This document shows, piece by piece, positions 24,740 to 32,369 of a stretch of 64,000 nt of DNA. The stretch is from an uncultured Actinomycetes bacterium. Its GTDB lineage: Bacteria; Actinomycetota; Actinomycetes; Nanopelagicales; Nanopelagicaceae. Under the pieces are notes generated by a model. That model saw only the letters and a program-made list of their open reading frames with translations. It was not told the DNA's origin and made no database searches. The DNA lies in contig CAINLV010000029.1 of assembly GCA_903850565.1 (NCBI GenBank), forward strand, positions 142,471 to 206,470, read 5' to 3'. The translations under genes and the position numbers were made by a program. Each line of letters opens with the position of its first letter. The first letter of the stretch is position 1.

Positions 24740-26995
24740 CTACGCAAAAATCGCGGTTGCGGCTCGACGATTACGGATTAAGGCACCAACAATGACAATC
24801 ACTGCGACTAGAGCAATAAGTTTGCTATATGTCTGGTGGCCATTGAGGGTAAATCCAACAATTGCTGGAGTGATCAAAAGTCCCACTAAGTTCATTACTT
24901 TCAGCAATGGGTTAATTGCTGGACCAGCAGTGTCCTTGAATGGATCTCCGACGGTATCTCCAATAACTGTGGCTGCGTGGGCATCAGAGCCCTTTCCACC
25001 ATAGTGACCATCTTCAACCATCTTCTTTGCGTTATCCCAAGCGCCACCGGAGTTAGCAAGGAATACAGCCATCAAAGTTCCGGTGCCAATTGCTCCGGCA
25101 AGGTAGGCACCAAGTGCGCCAACACCTAAACCAAAACCAACGGCAATAGGAGCCATAACCGCGAGTAAGCCAGGTGTGGCTAATTCACGAAGTGAATCAC
25201 GAGTACAAATATCAACTACGCGACCATATTCTGGAAGCTCGGTGCCCAACATAATTCCTGGATGCTCGTGGAATTGCTTACGCACTTCGACGACAACAGC
25301 ACCAGCAGCGCGAGAAACCGCGTTGATAGCAAGACCAGAGAACATAAAGACAACAGCAGCACCGATGATCAATCCGACCAAGTTACGTGGATTGGCAACA
25401 TCTAGCACGCCGTTGAATTGTGGATCGGTAACTGCTTTAGCGGCATCTTTAACTGCCAACTTGATCGCATCGGTAAATGCTCCAAAGAGTGCAGTAGCGG
25501 CCAAGACTGCAGTTGCGATAGCAATACCTTTTGTGATCGCCTTGGTGGTATTCCCAACAGCATCTAGAGAGGTAAGAATCTTCGCGCCTTCTCCTTCAAC
25601 ATCACCAGACATTTCAGCAATGCCTTGTGCGTTATCAGAGATAGGACCAAAGGTGTCCATTGCGACAATTACGCCGACTGTGGTCAGTAATCCAGTTCCG
25701 GCCAGCGCTACAGCGAATAGCGAAAGAACGATTGAACCGTGGCCGAGAAGGAAGGCGCCATATACAGCTGAAGCGATAAGAACTGCAGAATAAACTGCAG
25801 ACTCAAAACCGACTGAAATACCAGCCAAAATAACGGTTGCGGCGCCGGTGTTAGAAGAAGCAGCTACGTCATTTACTGGGCGCTTGCCAACTTCGGTAAA
25901 GAAGCCGGTGAGCAATTGAATTGCAGCAGCGAGAACAATTCCAATAAGAACGGCGCCAAGTGCCAAAGTACGTGGTTTAACATCAACACCAGCAGCTTCA
26001 GCAGTCAGACCTGACATCTGCTTCAAGGAAGCTGGTAGATAAGTAAATGTTGCAAAACCAACCAAGACGGCGGAAATCATTGCCGAAATAAAGAAGGATC
26101 GATTAATTGCGGTCATCGCGCTCTTATCAGTTGAACGCAGACGAGTAATGAAGATTCCAACGATCGCAGTAACGATTCCAATTGCTGGAACGATAAGCGG
26201 ATAAATTAAACCGGCATCACCGAATCCTGCTTTTCCGAGAATCAGTGCGGCAACAAGTGTTACTGCGTAAGACTCGAAAAGGTCCGCTGCCATACCGGCA
26301 CAGTCGCCGACGTTGTCGCCGACGTTGTCAGCAATTGTCGCGGCGTTACGAGGGTCATCTTCTGGAATTCCTTGCTCAACTTTTCCAACAAGGTCTGCAC
26401 CAACATCTGCAGCCTTCGTAAAGATTCCGCCACCAACACGCATGAACATCGCCAACATTGCGGCGCCAAATCCAAAACCTTCAAGTACTGAAGGTGCATT
26501 TTCGCGGTAAATAACGACAACCAGCGATGCACCGAGCAATCCCAAACCAACAGTGGTCATACCAACTACGCCACCAGTACGGAATGCAATACGAACCGCA
26601 TTCTCTGCAGAATTCTGCCGGGCTGCTTCAGCTACGCGCACATTTGCCCGAACCGCCAACCACATACCGTTGTATCCGACACCGGCTGAAAAGAGCGCGC
26701 CGAGAAGGAAGAAGATTGATCTTCCGATTCGAATGTCACTAGTGCCAGGAAGTGCGAAGAGAAGAACAAAAACTATGGCGACAAAAAACGAGAGCGTCTT
26801 AAATTGTCGATTGAGATAAGCAGCGGCGCCTTCTTGCACAGCGGCTGCAATATTTTTCATGCTTTCAGTTCCTTCATCGGCTGCAAGGACCTGTGCCCGT
26901 AAGGCATAGGCAACTGCGAGCGCTATTAAGGAAATTCCCAGAACTACATACACGTAGGCCAGGTTTGATCCTGTTACTTGAACCAGATTCGTCAC
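24740..26995 (-). CDS. hppA: Membrane-bound H+-translocating pyrophosphatase (K+-independent type)
   Basis: 751 aa from GTG 26995, favoured because GGAG sits 6 nt upstream; an ATG at 27007 and a GTG at 27052 are alternatives. About 16 membrane helices. The pyrophosphate-binding signature DVGADLVGKVE with DNVGDNVGDCAGMAADLFE lies in the first third, and GGAWDNAKK with DTVGDPFKDTAGPA near the end. The GNTTKA motif carries Lys where K+-dependent enzymes have Ala, indicating the K+-independent proton-pumping class. It saves energy by coupling pyrophosphate hydrolysis to proton export. Confidence 0.95.
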   Translation of the reverse strand: MTNLVQVTGSNLAYVYVVLGISLIALAVAYALRAQVLAADEGTESMKNIAAAVQEGAAAYLNRQFKTLSFFVAIVFVLLFALPGTSDIRIGRSIFFLLGALFSAGVGYNGMWLAVRANVRVAEAARQNSAENAVRIAFRTGGVVGMTTVGLGLLGASLVVVIYRENAPSVLEGFGFGAAMLAMFMRVGGGIFTKAADVGADLVGKVEQGIPEDDPRNAATIADNVGDNVGDCAGMAADLFESYAVTLVAALILGKAGFGDAGLIYPLIVPAIGIVTAIVGIFITRLRSTDKSAMTAINRSFFISAMISAVLVGFATFTYLPASLKQMSGLTAEAAGVDVKPRTLALGAVLIGIVLAAAIQLLTGFFTEVGKRPVNDVAASSNTGAATVILAGISVGFESAVYSAVLIASAVYGAFLLGHGSIVLSLFAVALAGTGLLTTVGVIVAMDTFGPISDNAQGIAEMSGDVEGEGAKILTSLDAVGNTTKAITKGIAIATAVLAATALFGAFTDAIKLAVKDAAKAVTDPQFNGVLDVANPRNLVGLIIGAAVVFMFSGLAINAVSRAAGAVVVEVRKQFHEHPGIMLGTELPEYGRVVDICTRDSLRELATPGLLAVMAPIAVGFGLGVGALGAYLAGAIGTGTLMAVFLANSGGAWDNAKKMVEDGHYGGKGSDAHAATVIGDTVGDPFKDTAGPAINPLLKVMNLVGLLITPAIVGFTLNGHQTYSKLIALVAVIVIVGALIRNRRAATAIFA

Positions 26996-27252
26996 GTAAT
27001 ACTCCATTCTTGCGGCTCTGCAAGGATGCGCAGCCCTTTTGGCTTGCGGCACACAATGGGCGAAAGGTTACACACACTGGCACCCTTAACTCCAAAAATT
27101 GCTAATTAAATAGGTATAGGTGAAAAAGCGCCCGATTGTGAGGGTATTTATAGACCGCTAGTCTATTGCTCGGGTATTAATTCCTACTTTTAGGAATAAA
27201 TGGCTCTCTGACCTCTCTCTGCCTGCCTACTCAACGGTAAGGTACGCGTTCT
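26996..27252. promoter_or_regulatory. Divergent hppA/dedA control region with two hairpins
   Basis: 257 bp between divergent genes, with no ORF of note. It contains an inverted repeat ATAGAC-5-GTCTAT (27150-27166) and a second, ATTCCTA-4-TAGGAAT (27180-27197), separated by 13 bp. Neither is followed by a T-run. Being between two gene starts they are more likely operators or leader structures than terminators. Core promoters cannot be fixed by eye. Confidence 0.45.
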
Positions 27253-27885
27253 ATGAATATCTTCAATGCCAGTAGCGCTATAAATTCCTTTGGATTAGCG
27301 GGCATTTTTGCGATCCTTTTTGTCGAGACTGGCTTGCCAGTTGTCATCGGACTGCCAGGGGACTCATTACTTTTCATCGCCGGTGTTACTGCCTCAGGAA
27401 CTGGCGCCAAACTCCATGTCCATCTCTCGCTCTGGGCTGTTGTTATTGGCGCTCCAGTTTTCGCAATCCTCGGTTCGCAATTTGGCCATCACTTAGGTCA
27501 TAAATACGGCGTAAAACTCTTCAACAAGCCCAACTCTAAATATTTCAATCCGGACCGACTCAAGTCTGCCGAAAAATGGATGGACAAGTACGGCCACGGC
27601 AAGATGATTTTCTTGGGTCGCTTCATCCCCGTTGTCCGCCACCTAGTTAACCCCGTCGCTGGCATTATCAAGATGAGCTACAAGAGATTTCTCTTTTGGA
27701 ATGTCATTAGCGCCTTGGTCTGGACTCAAGGCTTTATCTGGGCAGGTTATTTCCTTGGCGAAAAATTAAAAGGCTCGGTCGACCGTTACATCTTGCCTAT
27801 CGTTGCCGTGATTGTGCTTCTCTCGATTGCCCCACTTATTTGGGAAGTCTTTAAAGAGTGGCGAACCCGAAAGCATTTGAGTTAA
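27253..27885 (+). CDS. DedA-family membrane protein
   Basis: 210 aa, about five hydrophobic segments. Typical DedA/SNARE-associated (VTT) motifs: FVETGLPVVIGLPGDSLLF near residue 25, GSQFGHHLGHKYG near 77, and FLGRFIPVVRHLVNPVAGI near 118, with the acidic and basic residues that are essential in DedA proteins. The family is linked to lipid carrier recycling and membrane homeostasis; some members flip undecaprenyl phosphate. It is a single gene between divergent hppA and convergent pyrE. Confidence 0.9.
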   Translation: MNIFNASSAINSFGLAGIFAILFVETGLPVVIGLPGDSLLFIAGVTASGTGAKLHVHLSLWAVVIGAPVFAILGSQFGHHLGHKYGVKLFNKPNSKYFNPDRLKSAEKWMDKYGHGKMIFLGRFIPVVRHLVNPVAGIIKMSYKRFLFWNVISALVWTQGFIWAGYFLGEKLKGSVDRYILPIVAVIVLLSIAPLIWEVFKEWRTRKHLS

Positions 27886-27897
27886 TTAACTGCTTTG

Positions 27898-28431
27898 CTA
27901 TAGACCCAGATCTGATAGCGAATAAGCAGCTCGATATTCAAAACCTGCTTCAGTTACTTTAGGTTCGGCGCCGCGTTCAACAATAACCGCAACCCCCACA
28001 ACAATCGCACCTGCTTCTTGTAGCGCAGTCACAGCGGTAAGAACAGAGCCACCGGTTGTTGAGGTGTCTTCAACTGCCAGAACTCGCCGACCTGCAACAT
28101 CCGGACCTTCGATGCGGCGTTGTAATCCGTGCGCCTTTTCCGCCTTACGAACTACGAAGGCATCTAACTTTCTGCCTCGAGAAGCAGCGACATGAAGCAT
28201 TGCGGTTGCCACCGGATCTGCGCCTAAAGTTAATCCGCCGACCGCATCAAAATCTAAATCGGCAGTTAGCTCCAACATGACTTCGCCAACTAACGGTGCG
28301 GCAATCGCATCCAAGGTAACGCGGCGAAGATCAACGTAGTAATCGGCTTCTTTCCCGGAAGAGAGAATGACCTTTCCATGAACTACTGCCTTACTTAGAA
28401 TTTCTGCTTTTAATTCTTCTCGTGCGCTCAT
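27898..28431 (-). CDS. pyrE: Orotate phosphoribosyltransferase
   Basis: 177 aa, the usual length for bacterial PyrE. The PRPP-binding motif VLAVEDTSTTGGSV lies near residue 117, and SSGKEADYYVDLRRVTLD near 25 is the orotate-side signature. It transfers orotate to PRPP to give OMP in pyrimidine synthesis. It follows hspR by 23 bp on the same strand, so it may receive read-through from the heat-shock operon. Its end is convergent with dedA across 12 bp. Confidence 0.93.
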   Translation of the reverse strand: MSAREELKAEILSKAVVHGKVILSSGKEADYYVDLRRVTLDAIAAPLVGEVMLELTADLDFDAVGGLTLGADPVATAMLHVAASRGRKLDAFVVRKAEKAHGLQRRIEGPDVAGRRVLAVEDTSTTGGSVLTAVTALQEAGAIVVGVAVIVERGAEPKVTEAGFEYRAAYSLSDLGL

Positions 28432-28454
28432 GGCTTTACCTTATCTAGTTGTAT

Positions 28455-28886
28455 CTACTTAGATTCATCTTCCACTGCTTGACTGGATATTGGCTCTTGG
28501 TACAACACAATCGGCGGATTAGATCTGCGCATTAAAGACTTAGGTGGGTTGGCTTCAATTAAAGCATCGACCTCAGTTCGCAATTTGGCCATTTCCAAGG
28601 CCATTGTTGCTACGGCGCTTTCTAGTTCAATGATTCGTTTGATGCCAGCCAGGTTTATTCCATCGCCAACAAGGCGTTGCACATTTCGCAATGAGGCAAT
28701 ATCTCGAAGCGAGTACCTGCGGCCTCTTCCCGAGGCTCGATCAGGAGAGACCAGTCCCATTCGGTCATATTGTCGAAGCGTTTGTGGGTGCAGTCCTGAC
28801 AATTGTGACGCTATCGAAATTACATAGACCGCTTCGTCATCAGAGTGCGTGGCGAAGTCTTCCGCGTCCAGTTCATTATTATCCAT
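28455..28886 (-). CDS. hspR: Heat-shock repressor HspR (MerR family)
   Basis: 143 aa. MerR-type winged helix at residues ~20-90: GLHPQTLRQYDRMGLVSPDR and RRYSLRDIASLR, followed by a short helical region. HspR binds HAIR operators with DnaK as co-repressor and controls the dnaK operon in actinobacteria. It lies 3 bp after dnaJ as the last heat-shock gene. Two HAIR-like sites are present at the dnaK promoter (32238-32281), which fits autoregulation of this operon. Confidence 0.92.
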   Translation of the reverse strand: MDNNELDAEDFATHSDDEAVYVISIASQLSGLHPQTLRQYDRMGLVSPDRASGRGRRYSLRDIASLRNVQRLVGDGINLAGIKRIIELESAVATMALEMAKLRTEVDALIEANPPKSLMRRSNPPIVLYQEPISSQAVEDESK

Positions 28887-28889
28887 TTA

Positions 28890-29816
28890 TTACGCCTGTG
28901 CTCTTTGGCTAAGTTCGGCTCTGGGATCAAAATCTTTAGTTGCTTCGGCGAATTCTTCTAGCGCTTTTTTGGCTTTTCCATCGACTCGTTGCGGAACTTG
29001 CACATCAACGGAAATCATAAGATCACCAAGCGCATGGCCCTTCTTAACCCCGCGCCCTTTTACTCGAAGGGTCCGACCATTTGGAGTTCCAGGTGCAATT
29101 CTGACCGTAACTTCTTCGCCATCTAGCGTGGGAACTGAAATATCAGCACCTAACGCCGCTTCGGTGAATGTCACCGGCAAACTCATATGCAAGTTTTCGC
29201 CCTTGCGGGTGAAAACTGGATGCGGGATGACATGGATAATAATGTAGAGATCGCCAGGGCCAGCTTGACCGGGCGAACCTCGACCTTTTAATTTAATTTT
29301 CGCGCCATCGTTTATGCCGGCGGGAACTCTGGTGGAGATTGTCGTTGGGGCAGATCCTTGGGGCGCAACTTTAAGATTCAGTTCGGAACCAAAAATAGAA
29401 TCCCGAAACGAGATGGAAGTTTCGGTCTGGATATCGCCACCTTTGCGAGGTGCCCGACCATTTCCAAATAAGGTACTAAAAATATCTTGAGGGCCACCGC
29501 TACCGAAGAGATCGGAGAAATCCTGGCCACCAAATCCACTCGGACCGGCTTGGGCTCCACCTCGGGGCATGCGTCCGGAAGTGAAGGCGTCGCGCATTTC
29601 GTCGTACTCGACTCGCTTCTTATCGTCCGAGAGAACTTCATACGCTTCAGAAACTTCTTTGAATCGATCTTCTAGTTTCTTATCACCTTTAGTTTTATCG
29701 GGATGCAACTCTCTGGCCAATTTTCGATATTGCTTCTTAACGGCAGCGGCATCGTCGCTTTTTTGCACGCCAAGGATCTTGTACAGATCTTTTTCGTATA
29801 AATCCTTGGCGGCCAT
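28890..29816 (-). CDS. dnaJ: DnaJ-type co-chaperone lacking the zinc-finger domain
   Basis: 308 aa. The J-domain covers residues ~9-78 with the HPD tripeptide in ARELHPDKTKGD. A Gly/Phe-rich linker (FGGQDFSDLFGSGG) follows. The two C-terminal beta domains are present (STRVPAGINDGAKIKLKGRG), but no CxxCxGxG repeats occur, so it has the CbpA/type B layout. It stimulates DnaK ATPase and delivers clients. It is the third gene of dnaK-grpE-dnaJ-hspR with only 2-3 bp gaps. Confidence 0.92.
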   Translation of the reverse strand: MAAKDLYEKDLYKILGVQKSDDAAAVKKQYRKLARELHPDKTKGDKKLEDRFKEVSEAYEVLSDDKKRVEYDEMRDAFTSGRMPRGGAQAGPSGFGGQDFSDLFGSGGPQDIFSTLFGNGRAPRKGGDIQTETSISFRDSIFGSELNLKVAPQGSAPTTISTRVPAGINDGAKIKLKGRGSPGQAGPGDLYIIIHVIPHPVFTRKGENLHMSLPVTFTEAALGADISVPTLDGEEVTVRIAPGTPNGRTLRVKGRGVKKGHALGDLMISVDVQVPQRVDGKAKKALEEFAEATKDFDPRAELSQRAQA

Positions 29817-29818
29817 AA

Positions 29819-30325
29819 TTAATTCTCCGGATCGGTTACCGCGACTCGTGCTGGACGGATAACTTTCTCTTTAAATTTGTAACCAGGTTCTAAAATTTGA
29901 GTTGCTAGGGTTTCGGTTACATCAGTTGAGGTTGAGTGCATCAATGCCTCATGGATCATGGGATCAAATGGAACATTGACATCAGCGAATTTGGTTAATC
30001 CCAATTTCGAAGTAATGGTGTTAAGTCGGTCCGAAACGGCTTTAAATCCACCGACGAGTTCGCCATGGACTTCAGCACGATCAATATCATCTAATACGGG
30101 TAATAGTTCAGTTACAACTAATGCGACAGTAAAGTCGTATGCAGAAGCTCGATCTCGCTCAACCCGCTTTCGGTAATTTGCATACTCCGCCTGTAGGCGT
30201 TGTAAATCAGATGTTAAAACCGCAACTTCATCAACAATGGTTGTTGCCTCCGCTAAGGCTTCTTCAACAGCGGCAGAGAGCTCGGCCTCCGAACTCTCTG
30301 CGCCATCTACATTCTCTTCGTTCAT
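29819..30325 (-). CDS. grpE: Nucleotide exchange factor GrpE
   Basis: 168 aa from the ATG at 30325, which overlaps the dnaK stop. The longer frame to 30418 lies inside dnaK and is not GrpE-like. An acidic N-terminus and long coiled-coil helix (LQRLQAEYANYRKRVERDR) are followed by the beta-wing domain (FDPMIHEALMH and VIRPARVAV). It releases ADP from DnaK. Start-stop overlap with dnaK suggests translational coupling. Confidence 0.93.
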   Translation of the reverse strand: MNEENVDGAESSEAELSAAVEEALAEATTIVDEVAVLTSDLQRLQAEYANYRKRVERDRASAYDFTVALVVTELLPVLDDIDRAEVHGELVGGFKAVSDRLNTITSKLGLTKFADVNVPFDPMIHEALMHSTSTDVTETLATQILEPGYKFKEKVIRPARVAVTDPEN

Positions 30326-30326
30326 T

Positions 30327-32147
30327 TTATTCTTCAACGATTTCTGCGTCTTCAACACCATCTTCAGCGGGAGGTGTCTCTGATGCTGCTGCCGCATTAG
30401 CTGCATAAAGTGCTGCACCTAATTGTTGGCTAATCTCGGAGACTTTTTCAGTAGCTGCTTTTATCGCGGAGTAATCGTTACCTTCTAAGGCAGTTTTTAA
30501 TTCAGCCATAACAGTTTCGACTTCGGCTTTCTTTTCAGCAGCTTCGCCTTCAGCAAATTTCTCTTGATTGTCTTTCAGGAACTTTTCAGTCTGATAAACA
30601 AGTGATTCGGCAGTATTTCTAATCTCTGCCTCTTCTTTTCGAGACTTATCTTCTTCGGCATGTGCTTCTGCATCCTTCATCATTCGATCGATCTCGTCTT
30701 TAGAAAGTGCCGATCCACCCGTAATGGTCATAGATTGAACTTTTCCGGTGCCAAGATCTTTAGCCGATACGTGAACAATTCCGTTGGCATCGATATCGAA
30801 AGTAACTTCAATTTGTGGAATTCCGCGAGGTGCTGGTGGAAGTCCAGTTAGTTCGAACATGCCTAACTTCTTATTGTAGGCAGCCATTTCGCGCTCACCT
30901 TGGTAGGCCTGAATCTGCACTGCCGGCTGATTATCGTCGGCAGTAGTGAATATTTCAGAGCGCTTTGTTGGGATAGTGGTGTTTCTTTCGATCAGCTTTG
31001 TCATTACGCCACCCTTGGTTTCAATTCCCAATGAGAGTGGAGTGACGTCCAGAAGCAAAACATCTTTTACTTCACCGCGAAGTACACCAGCTTGAAGTGA
31101 AGCTCCAACGGCAACAACCTCATCTGGATTAACGCCCTTATTAGGCTCCTTGCCACCGGTCAGATCGCGGACCAAATCCACAACCGCAGGCATACGCGTT
31201 GAACCACCAACAAGAACAACATGGTGAATGTCAGCAATAGGAATTCCGGCATCTTTGAGGACTGCCTGGAATGGCTTCTTGCAACGATCTAAGAGATCTG
31301 CAGTCATTCCCTGGAATTGGGCACGGGATACGGTTTCATCTAAGAACAACGGATTTTTTTCCGCATCTACCGTGATGTAAGGCAGGTTGATGGAAGTCTG
31401 TTGTGACGAAGATAGTTCGATCTTTGCTTTTTCAGCTGCTTCTCGAACGCGTTGCATCGCCATCTTGTCTTTGGTTAGATCAATTCCAGTCTTCGCTGCA
31501 AAGGTCTTCACCAAGTAATCAACAAGTGCTTGATCCCAATCATCGCCACCAAGGTGGTTATCGCCATTGGTTGCCTTCACTTCGACAACGCCATCGCCAA
31601 TTTCCAGAAGGGAAACGTCGAAGGTTCCGCCGCCTAGGTCAAAGACCAGGATGGTTTGTTCGCTATCGCCCTTATCTAAACCGTAAGCGAGCGCCGCAGC
31701 AGTTGGCTCGTTAACAATTCGAAGCACATTAAGCCCAGCGATCTCGCCAGCTTCTTTAGTTGCTTGACGCTGGGCATCGCTGAAGTAGGCCGGGACAGTA
31801 ATCACGGCATCAGTTACAGCTTCGCCAAGGAAAGCCTCGGCATCGCGCTTGAGTTTCATCAAGATGCGAGCGCTGATCTCCTGTGGGGTGTACTTCTTGC
31901 CATCGATATCTACTGTCCAAGTTGTACCCATATGTCGCTTTACCGAGCGGATCGTCCGTTCCACGTTGGTCACAGATTGACGCTTGGCTACTTCACCGAC
32001 CAGCACCTCCCCATTCTTTGCAAAGGCCACGATCGACGGGGTGGTTCGGGCGCCCTCAGCGTTAGCGATAACGGATGGTTCTCCGCCTTCTAGAACTGAG
32101 ACGCAACTATTCGTGGTTCCTAGGTCAATACCAACTGCTCTAGACAT
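30327..32147 (-). CDS. dnaK: Chaperone DnaK (Hsp70)
   Basis: 606 aa. The ATPase domain (residues 1-~360) starts [17 protein letters not shown] and has [12 protein letters not shown] near 170 and [12 protein letters not shown] near 315. A linker with [16 protein letters not shown] and the substrate-binding domain follow, ending in an acidic tail with [13 protein letters not shown] Shine-Dalgarno lies 6 nt before the ATG. First gene of the HspR-regulated operon. Besides folding, DnaK acts as HspR co-repressor. Confidence 0.97.
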   Translation of the reverse strand: MSRAVGIDLGTTNSCVSVLEGGEPSVIANAEGARTTPSIVAFAKNGEVLVGEVAKRQSVTNVERTIRSVKRHMGTTWTVDIDGKKYTPQEISARILMKLKRDAEAFLGEAVTDAVITVPAYFSDAQRQATKEAGEIAGLNVLRIVNEPTAAALAYGLDKGDSEQTILVFDLGGGTFDVSLLEIGDGVVEVKATNGDNHLGGDDWDQALVDYLVKTFAAKTGIDLTKDKMAMQRVREAAEKAKIELSSSQQTSINLPYITVDAEKNPLFLDETVSRAQFQGMTADLLDRCKKPFQAVLKDAGIPIADIHHVVLVGGSTRMPAVVDLVRDLTGGKEPNKGVNPDEVVAVGASLQAGVLRGEVKDVLLLDVTPLSLGIETKGGVMTKLIERNTTIPTKRSEIFTTADDNQPAVQIQAYQGEREMAAYNKKLGMFELTGLPPAPRGIPQIEVTFDIDANGIVHVSAKDLGTGKVQSMTITGGSALSKDEIDRMMKDAEAHAEEDKSRKEEAEIRNTAESLVYQTEKFLKDNQEKFAEGEAAEKKAEVETVMAELKTALEGNDYSAIKAATEKVSEISQQLGAALYAANAAAASETPPAEDGVEDAEIVEE

Positions 32148-32228
32148 TTTTACTCCTTCTTAGCCCGGGTCGGGCAATTCTGTTTCAGCTTCTGTTTCTG
32201 TTTCTGCTAACTTTTCTAGCCTGGTTCT

Positions 32229-32257
32229 ATTCTCGTCCTTGAGTGCAACGATGTCAA
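32229..32257 (-). promoter_or_regulatory. dnaK operon promoter (-35 TTGACA, 17 bp, -10 GAGAAT)
   Basis: On the minus strand TTGACA (32257-32252) is followed by a 17-bp spacer and GAGAAT (32234-32229). Transcription would start near 32222, giving a leader of about 75 nt before the dnaK ATG. The -35 lies inside the first HAIR-like operator. This is the clearest sigma-70-type promoter in the window. Confidence 0.75.
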
Positions 32258-32258
32258 A
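32238..32258. promoter_or_regulatory. HAIR-like HspR operator 1
   Basis: CTTGAGT-N7-TGTCAAA, compared with the HAIR consensus CTTGAGT-N7-ACTCAAG: the left half is perfect and the right half matches 4 of 7. It covers the spacer and the -35 of the dnaK promoter, where bound HspR would block RNA polymerase. Confidence 0.65.
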
Positions 32259-32260
32259 AG

Positions 32261-32281
32261 ATTGAGCCAGTACGACTCAAC
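32261..32281. promoter_or_regulatory. HAIR-like HspR operator 2
   Basis: ATTGAGC-N7-ACTCAAC: 5 of 7 and 6 of 7 matches to the two half-sites of the HAIR consensus with the exact N7 spacing. It lies just upstream of operator 1, two bases away, so the two sites sit side by side on the helix. Confidence 0.7.
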
Positions 32282-32369
32282 TCTGGCGCATCTAGGTAAC
32301 GAAGGTGGCTACCTATTTATTCCCAGGCTTTGGCTAAAAATTTAGGTTGGGCGAAGTATTGTCAGAGGT

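Noticed and set aside
25176..25793. 205-codon frame opposite hppA
   Set aside because: Ser/Thr/Ala/Pro-rich shadow of the pyrophosphatase helices, without signal or motif.
27150..27197. Hairpins near hppA/dedA read as terminators
   Set aside because: They lie between two gene starts and have no T-run.
30326..30418. GrpE extension inside dnaK
   Set aside because: The extension is Gln/His/Leu-rich out-of-frame dnaK sequence; the ATG at 30325 overlaps the dnaK stop and opens with the usual acidic GrpE start.
32238..32281. CIRCE (HrcA) operator at dnaK
   Set aside because: The half-sites and 7-bp spacing fit HAIR, not the 9-bp TTAGCACTC arms of CIRCE, and hspR is in the operon.
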